NCBI RefSeq assembly: GCF_017592555.1
Contig: NZ_JAGFNS010000004.1
Span: 293,481 to 357,480 of the forward strand
Length of the DNA: 64,000 nucleotides
Direction of reading: 5' to 3'
DNA from: Actinoplanes flavus
GTDB taxonomy: Bacteria > Actinomycetota > Actinomycetes > Mycobacteriales > Micromonosporaceae
The notes beneath the pieces are model-generated. The model saw only the letters and a list, made by a program, of their open reading frames with translations, was not told where the DNA came from and searched no databases. Made by a program: the position numbers and the translations under genes. Below, piece after piece: positions 52,347 to 61,817 of the stretch. Position 1 is the stretch's first letter; each line of letters begins with the position of its first letter.

Positions 52347-53144
52347 TCAGATGTCGAGGATCAGCGCACGATGGTCGGAGACCTCCGGCTCGGTCATGAT
52401 CTCGAACCGCTTGACCGCGGTCACGTCGGAGATCAACAGGTAGCTCGCGTGGCGGACCGGCTTGGGGTAACGCGACGTGCGGGTGTCGGCGTCGCGAACC
52501 AGGTCGGTCAGCCCGATCTCCGCCAGCACCGCGAAGGTCTCACTGCCGGGCAGCAGATTCAGGTCACCGCAGACCACGACGAGATCCTCCGGACCACGAA
52601 GCCGTTGTACGAGGGCCGCGAGCCGCTCGGCCTGACCGCGCCGGGCCGGGGTGTCGCCCTTGCCGTCGGGGTCCCGCAACCCGTGCACCTGGACCACCCA
52701 GACGGACCGGCCGCTGTCATTCGCCACGGTGCGCACGGCCAGGGCGATGCGGGGCCGGTTGCCGGCCGGCCACTCGTCGTGACCGGTGAACCGTCCATGC
52801 ACGAACGTGGCGTCGAGGCCGCACACCGTCAAGTCCTCGGCGACCAGGGTGGCCAGGCCGAAGTCCTGCCGGTGGCGGGCGCCCGTGCCGTCGTACACCG
52901 GACCGGAGTCGCTGGCCGCGAAGAACGCCTGATGGCGGGGTAGCGCCGCGCGGACGTCCTCGAAGAGATCGGCCCGCTGGGGCAGCGACCGTTCGATGTC
53001 GTCGAAGCGGGTCCAGCCGCTGAGCCCCGGGGTTCGCGTCACCTCCTGGAGGCAGGCGATGTCCGCGCCGCCGCCGGGCAGCCAGGTGAGCAGCTCGTCG
53101 GCCATCGCCCCACCCCAGGCGTTCACACTCGCGATCCGCATCAT
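52347..53144 (-). CDS. endonuclease/exonuclease/phosphatase (EEP) family protein
   Basis: A 265-aa protein; Met1 or Met2 may be the start. EEP motifs: MRIASVNAWG (Asn), IACLQEVTR (metal-binding Glu), VVQVHGLRD (His), VVCGDLNLLPGS (Asp/Asn) and EVSDHRALILD (Asp-His). Mg2+-dependent phosphoesterase; could act on nucleic acid or a phospholipid/inositol phosphate. No signal peptide. Confidence 0.9.
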   Translation of the reverse strand: MMRIASVNAWGGAMADELLTWLPGGGADIACLQEVTRTPGLSGWTRFDDIERSLPQRADLFEDVRAALPRHQAFFAASDSGPVYDGTGARHRQDFGLATLVAEDLTVCGLDATFVHGRFTGHDEWPAGNRPRIALAVRTVANDSGRSVWVVQVHGLRDPDGKGDTPARRGQAERLAALVQRLRGPEDLVVVCGDLNLLPGSETFAVLAEIGLTDLVRDADTRTSRYPKPVRHASYLLISDVTAVKRFEIMTEPEVSDHRALILDI

Positions 53145-53319
53145 GACCTTCCTGCCACATCACCGGTACGAGAATCGCTGCACATGATCCTGAATCGCCG
53201 GATCCGGCGCGACTGAAATAGGGCCCGGGCGGCCGTATTCTCAAATGCGCTCCGGCGCCGACATGCGCATTCGCTGTGGCACCGACATTCGTTCCAGCGC
53301 CGACGGAAATGAGGAGACC

Positions 53320-54321
53320 ATGCGGATCACCGTGCTGGGTGCGGGTTCGTGGGGCACCACGGTCGCGTCCGTTCTCACCCGCCGGGATCACGAGTCGCTG
53401 ATCTGGGCGCGTAATCCCGCCACCGCCGAAGAGATCGACGTCAAGCATTGCAACGAGCGCTATCTGGCCGGTTTCCCGCTGCCGAAGCGACTTCGCGCCA
53501 CCGCCGACCTCGCCGAGGCGGCCGCCCACGCCGAGCTGCTGGTCGTCGGGGTGCCCACCGGCGCGTTCCGGGACACGCTGGAGCAGGTCAAACCGAACCT
53601 GCACCCGTGGATTCCGGTGGTGAGTCTCAGCAAGGGGCTGGAGCGCGACTCGCTGCTGCGGATGACCGAGGTGATCAAGGAGGTGCTGCCCGGCCATCCG
53701 GCGGCCGCCCTCACCGGCCCCAACCTGGCCAAGGAGATCATGGCTGGAATGGCGGCGGCCACCGTGATCGCGACAGAGGACCTGACCGTCGCCACCGAGA
53801 TCCAGCGGGTGTTCCGGCGCGGCCTGCTGCGCGTCTACACCAACCACGACGTCATCGGCTGCGAGGTCGGCGGCGCGCTGAAGAACGTCGTCGCCATCGC
53901 CACCGGCATCGCCCAGGGACTGGGCGTCGGCGACAACACCCGGGCCGGCGTGATCTCCCGCGGGCTCGCCGAGCTGACCACCCTGGCCGTCGCGATGGGC
54001 GGCGAACCCAGCACGCTGGCCGGCCTGGCCGGAATGGGCGACCTGGTGGCGACGTGCATCAGCCCGCACAGCCGCAACCGGCACGTCGGCGAGCAACTCG
54101 GCCGCGGCCGCCGCCTCGACGACATCCTGGCGGAGATGGGGCAGGTCGCCGAAGGGGTCAAGACCGTCCACGCCGCCGTCCGGTTGGCCGACCAGCACGA
54201 ACTGCCCATGCCCATCACCCGGACGATCCACCGGGTCGTCACCGGCGAGATCACCGCCGAACGCGCCTACGAGGGCCTGCTGCGCACCCATCCGGCCGGC
54301 CACGAGTCCGAACCCGGCTGA
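53320..54321 (+). CDS. gpsA: glycerol-3-phosphate dehydrogenase [NAD(P)+]
   Basis: A 333-aa enzyme from ATG 53320 (GAGGAG upstream). NAD site ITVLGAGSWGTTVASVL; family blocks VSLSKGLERDSLLRMTEV, ALTGPNLAKEIMAG, EVGGALKNVVAIATGIAQGLGVGDNTRAGVISRGLAE and LAGMGDLVATCISPHSRNRHVGEQLG. It makes sn-glycerol-3-phosphate for phospholipids. A leader at 53245-53318 repeats GCGCCGACATGCG-like blocks and was excluded. Confidence 0.95.
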   Translation: MRITVLGAGSWGTTVASVLTRRDHESLIWARNPATAEEIDVKHCNERYLAGFPLPKRLRATADLAEAAAHAELLVVGVPTGAFRDTLEQVKPNLHPWIPVVSLSKGLERDSLLRMTEVIKEVLPGHPAAALTGPNLAKEIMAGMAAATVIATEDLTVATEIQRVFRRGLLRVYTNHDVIGCEVGGALKNVVAIATGIAQGLGVGDNTRAGVISRGLAELTTLAVAMGGEPSTLAGLAGMGDLVATCISPHSRNRHVGEQLGRGRRLDDILAEMGQVAEGVKTVHAAVRLADQHELPMPITRTIHRVVTGEITAERAYEGLLRTHPAGHESEPG

Positions 54322-54358
54322 CGCCGACGATCGCTGGGTGCCGCGTAGTCTTCGGCTG

Positions 54359-54856
54359 ATGCGGGAGATCGTGACGTATGTCGAGATGACCGGCCGGGAC
54401 CAGCTCGCCCCGGCCGGGCCGGTGCCCGGCCTGGCGCTGGAGACCCTGGACCGCGACTCACCCCTGGTGGTCGGCATGCAGGTCGAGATCGGTGCACCGT
54501 ACGGCTGGAAGTGCGCCGGCCGCACCGATCAGGAATGGGCCGTCTGGTATGCCGAGCACCCGGATCGGCTGTTCCGGTTGTTGACCTTCCACGGCGAGCC
54601 GGCCGGCCTGGTCACCTACGATCTCCACCCCGGTGACGAGGTGGAGATCGAGACCTTCGGGCTGACACCGGACTTCGTCGGCCGGGGCCTGGGCGGATAC
54701 GCGCTGACCCTCGCGCTGCGGCAGGCGTGGGAGCTGACGCCCACGGTGGCGAGGGTGTGGCTGCACACGTCGTCGCTGGACCACCCCCACGCGCTGCGCA
54801 ACTATCACCGCCGTGGCCTGCGCACCTTCAAGACCGAAGACGGCGACCGCGGGTGA
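54359..54856 (+). CDS. GNAT-family acetyltransferase
   Basis: A 165-aa protein; ATG 54359 is preferred to a GTG 21 bases earlier. The acetyl-CoA-binding segment is FGLTPDFVGRGLGGYALTLALRQAWE, followed by RVWLHTSSLDHPHALRNYHRRGLRTF. Substrate unknown. Convergent and directly abutting (zero bases) the Kelch-like gene stop. Confidence 0.9.
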   Translation: MREIVTYVEMTGRDQLAPAGPVPGLALETLDRDSPLVVGMQVEIGAPYGWKCAGRTDQEWAVWYAEHPDRLFRLLTFHGEPAGLVTYDLHPGDEVEIETFGLTPDFVGRGLGGYALTLALRQAWELTPTVARVWLHTSSLDHPHALRNYHRRGLRTFKTEDGDRG

Positions 54857-55990
54857 TCAGGGCGCCCAGATCCAGGCGTCGCCGACGACGGCCGGTGTGG
54901 GGTCCCAGCGTGCGCCGCCGAACACCACCATGCGTACGCCGGACGCGACGACCGTGCGATGGGTGACGTCGCCGCCGGGGATGGCGGGAATCGGCTGCCA
55001 CGTACCGGTCGTGGTGTCGAGAACGGCGCCCTCGGAACCGAAGTAGACCGCCGCGCCGCCGGTTCGGGCGCCCGCGGAGAGGACGTCGCCGGCCGGCGGT
55101 TTCGGCAGATCCGACCAGGCGCCGGTGGCCGGGGCGACGATGCCGCCGTACGGGTAGGTGCGTCCCCAGCCGTTGACCTCCCCGCCGTCGGCGCCGCCGA
55201 GCATCGGGTTGACCAGCTCGTCACCGGCCGCCAGCCACGGCCCGGTGCCGAGGATCGGTGAGTCGGGCAGCCGCCGCCACGACCCGGTGGCGAGATTCAG
55301 CGCCGCGGCCCGGGTGAGCGTCGGCCCGTCGGCGCCCGGGTTCGGGACGAGTTCGTGGTCGAACAGGACCACCTCGCTGCCGGTCCAGGCCATCGCCCGG
55401 TCGAACGCGGGATTCAGCGGATCCGCCGGCAGCGCGGCCCACGTCGCCGTCCGGGCGTCGAAGACGTAGTCCTTCCCGCCGCCGTTCTCCTCGCTGCCCA
55501 GGTAGGCCACGAGCCGGTCGCCCGCGGCGAGCAGCTGGTAGCCGCCACCGAACGGCACCGCCACCTTCGTCCAGGTGTCGTCGCCGATCCGGTAGGCGAG
55601 CAGTTGCTTCCCGTCGCCCGGCAGCACGTACGCCGTGTCGCCGACGACGGCGCCGGGCTCGCCGGTCAGCGCCACCGGCGAGTCGGCGATCTTCCGCCAG
55701 CGGTTGGTGGCCGGGTCGAAGGCGGCGCCGTCGGTGAGCGGCGTGGGGTCGCCGACACAGGAGGCGTTGGGCGGGCAGGGCGCCGCGTCGGTGCCGCCGA
55801 CGATCAGCACCTCCCGGCCGGTCCACAGCCCCAGCACCGCCTCACGCGGGCTCAGCGGCGACGTCGGCAACGCCGTCCACCCGCCCGTGCCCGCCTCGGC
55901 CACCACCGCCGCCGGTTCGGTGTTCTCGGCGCAGCCCGCGAGCACCCCACACAGACCGACGATCACCACTGCCATCCCCGTACGTCTCAT
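54857..55990 (-). CDS. Kelch-like beta-propeller lipoprotein
   Basis: A 377-aa protein from ATG 55990. The lipoprotein signal is GMAVVIVGLCGVLAGC. About six Kelch-like blades follow, each with a GGWTALP/TWTKVAVP/SWRRLPDSP-type strand and a DTTTGTW-like turn. It is anchored outside the membrane and probably binds a ligand or protein. Further upstream reading frame was excluded because the signal peptide defines the start. Confidence 0.85.
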   Translation of the reverse strand: MRRTGMAVVIVGLCGVLAGCAENTEPAAVVAEAGTGGWTALPTSPLSPREAVLGLWTGREVLIVGGTDAAPCPPNASCVGDPTPLTDGAAFDPATNRWRKIADSPVALTGEPGAVVGDTAYVLPGDGKQLLAYRIGDDTWTKVAVPFGGGYQLLAAGDRLVAYLGSEENGGGKDYVFDARTATWAALPADPLNPAFDRAMAWTGSEVVLFDHELVPNPGADGPTLTRAAALNLATGSWRRLPDSPILGTGPWLAAGDELVNPMLGGADGGEVNGWGRTYPYGGIVAPATGAWSDLPKPPAGDVLSAGARTGGAAVYFGSEGAVLDTTTGTWQPIPAIPGGDVTHRTVVASGVRMVVFGGARWDPTPAVVGDAWIWAP

Positions 55991-56078
55991 CGCGGTTGGA
56001 CTCCCGGCCCGCCGTCCCGGTTCCCGCGCGCACGTGGAGGGCGGGGACGCCCGGACCATGATTTGCGATGATCGGCGG

Positions 56079-56585
56079 ATGGAGTTCCTGCTCGACCCGC
56101 CGTACGGAGTCGGACCGCTGCGGCTGGGGATGGACGCGGACGAGGCGCGGGCCGCGCTGGAGACCGTCGGGCCGTTGCGGCCGTCGGCCGATGGCACGCT
56201 CGCCGTGCATCTGGACAGCGGTCTCGGGTTCAGCGTGGGGTTCGGAGCCGGGCCGACACTCGGCCGGGTCAACGCGATCGAGGTGTGGCGGCCGCACGAG
56301 CGGGACGTGGTGCGGTTCCGTGACGTCGACGTGTTCGGGCTGCCCGCGCTGGAGGTCGTGGCCGGGATCCGGCGCCACGTGGACGTCGTCGCGAACGAGG
56401 ACGACGACGGGTTCACCGCACGGGAGCTGTATCTCGCGCTGTGGCGGCCCTTCGCGGAGGACGACGATCCGGAGGAGGCCGAGGGCTACTTCTTCCAGTC
56501 GGTGCTCGTCGCCAGGCCGGGTTACGACGACACTCCGGCCGAGGCGGCGGCACGGCTGGCGGCCGGACAGGAGCCCGGGTACTGA
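56079..56585 (+). CDS. hypothetical protein (168 aa)
   Basis: A soluble acidic protein starting MEFLLDPPYGVGPLRLGMDADEARAALE. The opening, with its GPL-LGM-ADEARAAL pattern, resembles small actinobacterial proteins that begin with a similar SMI1-unrelated helix. Further segments are VNAIEVWRPHERDVVRF and EEAEGYFFQSVLVARPGYDD. No known domain recognised. Confidence 0.65.
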   Translation: MEFLLDPPYGVGPLRLGMDADEARAALETVGPLRPSADGTLAVHLDSGLGFSVGFGAGPTLGRVNAIEVWRPHERDVVRFRDVDVFGLPALEVVAGIRRHVDVVANEDDDGFTARELYLALWRPFAEDDDPEEAEGYFFQSVLVARPGYDDTPAEAAARLAAGQEPGY

Positions 56586-56626
56586 TTCCATCGGGGTGGA
56601 GCCGGCGATTCACCACCGGACCGCGG

Positions 56627-57349
56627 TCACGGGCGGTCGTACAGCCTCCAGTGGTCCAGTTCGGTGAGGGCGCGCGCGTAGGCGCGGATCGAGGTGCCGG
56701 CCGTCAGCCCTGCGATGCCCACGTGTTCGGCGGCGAGCCGTTCGGCGTCGGCCGGGTCGGTGGGTGGGCGGGAGACCGCGAAGCCGGTGGCGAGGCCGAT
56801 GACGACGGGGATCGCGCCGTACCGGTCGTACCATCGGCGGGCGGCGGCTGTGGACACCGCCGAGTTCTGGCCCATCAGGGCGGCGTACCCGTCGAGGTAC
56901 GCGAAGGCCGCCCACGGCTCCGGTCGCGGCACGATGACCAGCGCTTCGGGTTCGCCGAACGATGCCACGTCGTAGCGGTCCAGGTGGTAACCCTCGTCGC
57001 CGGTGCCGAGGATCTCCAGGTCCCGATCGCGGGAGCCGGGCATCTGTGAACCCGGTCGCCGTGTCAGGAAGTCCTCCACGTCGAAGTCCGCGGCCTGCGT
57101 GATCAGCTCGCCGGGGGCGACGGCGTGATGGAAGACCGGGTCGGTGACCAGGAACGACGGATTGACGAGAACCGGATAGTGGTCCTCGAGCCCGGCACGC
57201 GCCGAGCGCCACATCCGCTGGGCGTCCCCGGCGATGTCCACGACGATCACCGTCTCGTCGTGGATGTCGTACTGCCTGGCGCGGTGTGACTCGAGACCGG
57301 CGGCTCGCAAGATCTGTTGCACGCCGTGGATGCTAGAGAACCGCCGCAC
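56627..57349 (-). CDS. DUF4253-type protein
   Basis: A 240-aa protein. Its C-terminal ~110 residues (RRWYDRYGAIPVVIGLATGFAVSRPPTDPADAERLAAEHVGIAG) match DUF4253. The start is uncertain: GTG 57349 or GTG 57322 (VQQILRAAGLESH); neither has a strong RBS. No function known. Confidence 0.75.
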   Translation of the reverse strand: MRRFSSIHGVQQILRAAGLESHRARQYDIHDETVIVVDIAGDAQRMWRSARAGLEDHYPVLVNPSFLVTDPVFHHAVAPGELITQAADFDVEDFLTRRPGSQMPGSRDRDLEILGTGDEGYHLDRYDVASFGEPEALVIVPRPEPWAAFAYLDGYAALMGQNSAVSTAAARRWYDRYGAIPVVIGLATGFAVSRPPTDPADAERLAAEHVGIAGLTAGTSIRAYARALTELDHWRLYDRP

Positions 57350-57399
57350 GGCTGAGGGTGGACGACCCGGGTGCCTGCCGGCAGGGCCACTCGCTCAGG

Positions 57400-57640
57400 G
57401 TGACCGAAAGATGGGCGGCCGTGACCGGCGGCATTCCCGAAAGCGGCGGTCTGCCCGGCCGGCCCGGGCACCGATCTACGCCCGGCGGGGGCGGCACAGG
57501 CGGGAGTGGGCAGCAAGCGCGCCGACCGGACGGAACGGCCGTGACAAGACGGGACGAAGTCACGCGTACAGAGAAGGAAGAGCTGGAAGCGAGAGGCGGA
57601 CCTGGACCACGAAAGATCTTCCACGGGGTCGATGGGGTCG
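57400..57640 (+). repeat. dispersed repeat element, copy C
   Basis: Contains GGGCACCGATCTACGCCCGG, GCGCGCCGACCGGACGGAAC and CGGACCTGGACCACGAAAGA in the same order and spacing as copies A and B at 19 kb. It occupies the 314-bp gap upstream of the GNAT gene. Borders are approximate. Confidence 0.75.
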
Positions 57641-57663
57641 GTGGTTTGCGGCATGATCCGAGC

Positions 57664-58161
57664 GTGGAACCGATGACCGGGGTGGCGCTGCGGCCGATCG
57701 AGGATGCCGATCTGGACGCGCTGTTCGCGATGATGAGGGATCCGGTGGCGGTGCGGATGGCCGCGTTCACGGCCGCGGATCCCGACGACCGGGCCGCGTT
57801 CGACGCCCACATGGCGAAGGTGCGGGCGGCGCCCGGGGTCACCAACCGGGCGATCACCGTGGACGGGCGGCTCGCCGGGAGTGTCGCGGCCTTCGTCATG
57901 GACGGGGACACCGAGGTCACGTACTGGATCGACCGGGCCCTGTGGGGTCGCGGCATCGCCGGGCGGGCGCTGGCCCTGCTGCTCGCCGAGGTCACCGTCC
58001 GGCCGGTGTTCGCGCGGGCCGCGAGCGACAACACGGGCTCACTCGCGGTGCTGCGGCGGGCGGGCTTTCAGATCATCGGTACGGACGTCGGATACGCGAA
58101 CGGGCGCAGAGGCGAGATCGAGGAGACGATCCTGCGCCTGGATCACGCCGCCGGCGCGTAG
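57664..58161 (+). CDS. GNAT-family acetyltransferase
   Basis: A 165-aa protein with a GTG start at 57664 (ATG 57673 is an alternative). VALRPIEDADLDALFAMMRDP, then TYWIDRALWGRGIAGRALALLL (acetyl-CoA loop, R-G-x-A) and DNTGSLAVLRRAGFQIIGTDVGYANG are of the RimJ/RimL type. Its 3' end overlaps the convergent GGDEF-EAL gene by 19 bp. Confidence 0.9.
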   Translation: MEPMTGVALRPIEDADLDALFAMMRDPVAVRMAAFTAADPDDRAAFDAHMAKVRAAPGVTNRAITVDGRLAGSVAAFVMDGDTEVTYWIDRALWGRGIAGRALALLLAEVTVRPVFARAASDNTGSLAVLRRAGFQIIGTDVGYANGRRGEIEETILRLDHAAGA

Positions 58162-60080
58162 GCCCGCCGGAGGGCGTCGGTGACGGCGTCGGCCGGCATC
58201 GGCCGGGCCAGGTGGAAGCCCTGGGCGAAGTCGCAGCCGATCTCGCTGAGCGCGGCGAGCGTGGACGCGTCCTCGATGCCCTCGGCGACGACGGTGAGGC
58301 CGAGGTTGTGGCCGAGTTCGACGGTGGAGGCCACCAGTGCCCGGTTGCCGCGGTCGGTGCTCATGTCCTGCACGAACGACCGGTCGATCTTGAGTTCGTC
58401 GAGCGGCAGCAGCCGCAGGTAGGTCATCGACGAGTAGCCGGTGCCGTAGTCGTCCACGGAGATCTTCACACCGAGACGGCGGATGCGGTGCAGCGCCTCG
58501 ATGGCGGTGTTCGGGTCGCTCATGATGCTGTACTCGGTGACCTCGATGCACAGCCGCTCGCCGGGCACGTTGATCTCGCGCAGCAGGGCGGCGACCTGAT
58601 CGGGGAAGTCCGCGTCCAGCAGCGACCGGGTGGAGATGTTGACGGCGACCGGAACGCGGTAGCCGGCGTCGAGCCAGATCCGGGCCTGGGTCAGCGCCTC
58701 GGTGAGCACCTGGTGGGTGAACTTGTGGATCAGGGTGGTGGCCTCCAGGACCGGGATGAACGCGCCGGGGGAGATCGGCCCCTTGGTGGGGTGCTGCCAG
58801 CGGGCCAGCGCCTCGACGCCGACGAGCGCCCCGCTGCCGATGTCGACCTTCGGCTGGTAGTGCAGGCTGATCTCGCCGCCGTGGTCCAGGGCGCGGCGCA
58901 GGTCGCCGAGCAGGGTGAGCCGGGCGTTGCTGTCCTCGGTGGTGCTGGTGGTGAAGCGGCGGAACCCGAGCCGCTGCTGCTTGGCGATGCTCATCGCGGT
59001 GTCGGCGTGCCGCAGCAGGGTGGGCACGTCCTCGCCGGGGCGGGCGGTGGCGGCGCCGACGCTGACCTCCAGGTCGACGGTGAGGTCGTCGATGACGAAC
59101 GGCTCGTCGAAGGCGTCGGTGAGGCGGGCGGCGATGGCCTCGCCGATCTCCGGGTCGGCGTCGCGCAGCAGGACGGCGAACTCGTCGCCGCCGAGCCGGG
59201 CGACGAAGTCGTGTTCGCGTACGGAGACCAGCAGCCGCCGGCTGACATGGGTGAGCAGCAGGTCGCCGACGCGGTGGCCGAGCTGCTCGTTGACGTCGCG
59301 GAAGCCGTCGAGGTTGACCACCAGCACGGTGGCCCGGCCGGGACGGGGTTCGCCGGCGCGCCGCCGGTGGCTGGTGTCCTCGGCCAGCGCCCGCCGGGTG
59401 CGGTTGGCGAAGGCGGTGCGGTTGGGCAGGCCGGTCAGCGGGTCGGTGGCGGCCATCGTCTCGACCTGGCGGCGGTGGGCGCGCGCGGACCAGCCGAACA
59501 GGGCGAGCACGAGCAGGGTGACCACGAAGGCCAGGCCGTTGCCCCACAGCAGCTGCCGCGACTCGCTCTGCCCGTGTGCCTGCCTGCCGGCGTGTTCGGC
59601 CAGGTGGTGCTCCTGTTCGGCCAGCACGGTGTCCATGATCCGGGTGGCGGTGGGTGCGATCACCGCGTCCAGGCGCTGTTCGGCCGCTTCCGGGTCGCCC
59701 TGGTCGATGAGGTCGAGGTAGGTGGCGATCTCGCCGTTGAGGCCCCGGTGCGCCTGCACGATCTCGTCGGTGAGCTGCTGGTCCTGGATGTCGATGGCGG
59801 CCATGTGCTCCATGGCGTCCTGCGCCTGCCGGTACACGTCGAGTAGCCGCCGGTGTCCCTCTCCGCCGGGTTTGCGCAGTACCTCCTGCATCAGCGCCCA
59901 TTCCCACCGGACCAGGTAGGCGGCCTGCTGGTAGGCGTCGATGCTGGCGCTGTCGGCGGCGAGCTGGGCGACGATGTCCGCCTGCTGCCGGCTGCCGAAC
60001 ACCGTGGAACCGGACAGGCCCGCCAGCGCGACGGCCAACAGCCCGACCAGCCACCGTGAAGCACCACGCGCCGACCTCAT
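58143..60080 (-). CDS. membrane GGDEF-EAL cyclic-di-GMP protein
   Basis: A 645-aa protein from ATG 60080 (GGGAGGTGAGT upstream). Two transmembrane helices (~10-28 and ~180-200) flank a helical extracytoplasmic sensor. The GGDEF domain has an intact RLGGDEFAVLL; the EAL domain has VGVEALARW, VAVNISTRSL, CIEVTEYSIM, SVDDYGTGYSSMTYL, LKIDRSFV and VVAEGIED. Both halves keep their catalytic residues, so it could make and break c-di-GMP, switched by the outer sensor. Confidence 0.94.
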   Translation of the reverse strand: MRSARGASRWLVGLLAVALAGLSGSTVFGSRQQADIVAQLAADSASIDAYQQAAYLVRWEWALMQEVLRKPGGEGHRRLLDVYRQAQDAMEHMAAIDIQDQQLTDEIVQAHRGLNGEIATYLDLIDQGDPEAAEQRLDAVIAPTATRIMDTVLAEQEHHLAEHAGRQAHGQSESRQLLWGNGLAFVVTLLVLALFGWSARAHRRQVETMAATDPLTGLPNRTAFANRTRRALAEDTSHRRRAGEPRPGRATVLVVNLDGFRDVNEQLGHRVGDLLLTHVSRRLLVSVREHDFVARLGGDEFAVLLRDADPEIGEAIAARLTDAFDEPFVIDDLTVDLEVSVGAATARPGEDVPTLLRHADTAMSIAKQQRLGFRRFTTSTTEDSNARLTLLGDLRRALDHGGEISLHYQPKVDIGSGALVGVEALARWQHPTKGPISPGAFIPVLEATTLIHKFTHQVLTEALTQARIWLDAGYRVPVAVNISTRSLLDADFPDQVAALLREINVPGERLCIEVTEYSIMSDPNTAIEALHRIRRLGVKISVDDYGTGYSSMTYLRLLPLDELKIDRSFVQDMSTDRGNRALVASTVELGHNLGLTVVAEGIEDASTLAALSEIGCDFAQGFHLARPMPADAVTDALRRAYAPAA

Positions 60081-60422
60081 ACTCACCTCCCGGCATCTCC
60101 CCGCGTCCCCATCCCTTCGGCACCGGCCGAGTGGACGTGACAACCCATCCGGTTGCACGGAGGGAGCAGATCACCCGGATGGCGCCGGCGCCTGGCCGCG
60201 ACCCGGCCGGCCGGTGACCCGGGACCTTGGACCCTCGCGCCGGGCCGCGGCGGCGGGCAACACTTGATCCGGCAAGAGCGGAACAGAGCGACACGGAGAG
60301 GCGGTGACCGCGATCGGACTCCTTTTCAGCCAGCGGTGCCACGACAGCCGCCGATCTCAGAACGGTCCCGGGCTCATCGGCAAGGTCCCAGCCGGCCCGC
60401 GGACCACGGCGGCTTCCCGATG
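60081..60422. other. intergenic, no gene recognised
   Basis: The region between the GGDEF-EAL start and the LtrA terminator shows only an interrupted inverted repeat, CCATCCGG and CCGGATGG, near 60147-60181. It probably contains the GGDEF-EAL promoter. Confidence 0.4.
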
Positions 60423-60450
60423 ACGGCCGGGCACGACAGTGCCCGGCCGT
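60423..60450 (-). terminator. terminator of ltrA
   Basis: Perfect 12-bp arms ACGGCCGGGCAC and GTGCCCGGCCGT with a 4-base loop (GACA), 9 bp past the LtrA-family stop. Confidence 0.85.
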
Positions 60451-60458
60451 TGTCGTTC

Positions 60459-61688
60459 TCAGACCTTGGCGACCTTGATCTCGCCGCGGCGGTGCTGCCG
60501 GATCCCGGTGGCGACCCCGGCGACGAGCACCGCCGCGCACAGGGCGACCAGCACCCGCGGGGCCAGGTCCAGCACCATGATCAGCGCGATGGCCGGAATG
60601 CCGAGGCCCGGCCAGATCAGCGCGGCCCGGTAGCGGCGTGACAGCACGCCCTGGATGACGGCGGCGCTGAGCAGGTAGCCGGCCAGGCCCAGCCCGAGGA
60701 CGCCGCGCGTACCGGCGCTCAGGTGCTCCTCCGAACCGTGCGCGATCGCGCCCTCCAGGCCCACCGCCACCGCCGCGAGGCTGACCGCCACCGGCAGATG
60801 GGCGTACACGTAGAAGTCGTGCACCCCCTGGTGGGTCCGCTTGCCGCCCTCCTGCACCAGCCGCCGTTTCGCCGCGCCGCCGGACAGGTCGAAATACGAC
60901 CACCACAGCGCGGCGGCCACCAGGAACGCGGCGCCGGCGGTGGACGCCGCGCCGGCTGTCCACTTCCCGTCGTGCAGGCCGTGCACGGTCGCCGCCACCG
61001 ACTCGCCGAGCAGCAGGATGACGAACAGCCCGAACCTCTCCGGCAGGTGCTCCATGTGCAGGGGCGGGGCGTCCGGCTTGCGGGCGCTCAGCGTCGGGCC
61101 GAGCAGATCGACCAGTACGCCGGCAGCCCACAGCACGTACCGGCCGGGCGCCGGCACCGCCAGCGACACCAGCCAGAGACCGGCGCCGGCGGCATGACCG
61201 ATCAGGTACGGCCGGATGCCCGCCCTGGTTTCCGGAAGTGTCCGCCACACCCGCAGGTAGCCGGCGATCAGCACGATCCGCAGGACCACGTAGCCGAGCG
61301 CGAACCACGTCCCGGCCGGGCCGGTGACCTCGCCGGCCGTCGACGCCATCACGATCACCCCGGCCATGCCGGTCAAGGTGAGCAGCCGGAAGATCGCGTC
61401 GTCGGTGTCGAACCGGTTGGCGTACAGGGTGGTGCTGGCCCACGCCCACCAGCCGACCGCCACGACCGCCGCGAACCGCAACCCGCCGCCGACCGTCTCG
61501 TGTTTCGCCAGCATGTTCGCGCAGCCCGCCACGAACAGCACGAACGCCAGGTCGAAGAAGAGCTCCAGCCGGGTCGCCGAGCGGTTCGACTCCTGGTTGA
61601 CGTCGTCGGGCGGGCGGACGAGTTCGCGTTCCTCCCGGTCCTCCCGCTCCAGGCGGGCGCGGTCCTCGGTGTTCTGCTCTGCTGACAC
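60459..61688 (-). CDS. low temperature requirement protein A (LtrA) family
   Basis: A 409-aa membrane protein with about ten helices. Family blocks: RSATRLELFFDLAFVLFVAGCA, WAWASTTLYANRFDTDDAIFRLLTL, ERFGLFVILLLGESV and TAGAAFLVAAALWWSYFDL. LtrA was named in Listeria for growth in the cold; its biochemical role is unknown. The charged N-terminus (EDREERELVRPPDD) is cytoplasmic. Confidence 0.92.
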   Translation of the reverse strand: MSAEQNTEDRARLEREDREERELVRPPDDVNQESNRSATRLELFFDLAFVLFVAGCANMLAKHETVGGGLRFAAVVAVGWWAWASTTLYANRFDTDDAIFRLLTLTGMAGVIVMASTAGEVTGPAGTWFALGYVVLRIVLIAGYLRVWRTLPETRAGIRPYLIGHAAGAGLWLVSLAVPAPGRYVLWAAGVLVDLLGPTLSARKPDAPPLHMEHLPERFGLFVILLLGESVAATVHGLHDGKWTAGAASTAGAAFLVAAALWWSYFDLSGGAAKRRLVQEGGKRTHQGVHDFYVYAHLPVAVSLAAVAVGLEGAIAHGSEEHLSAGTRGVLGLGLAGYLLSAAVIQGVLSRRYRAALIWPGLGIPAIALIMVLDLAPRVLVALCAAVLVAGVATGIRQHRRGEIKVAKV

Positions 61689-61817
61689 GGCTACGCCCTA
61701 CCCGAACCGGTCCGCACCCAATCGGCGTGATTCCGCCTGTCGTTCTGCCTGGGCGGAAACGGGCATCGCTGCTTGCATGAAGGGATCAACACTGGTGACC
61801 GTGTGGCCGGGGAGAAC

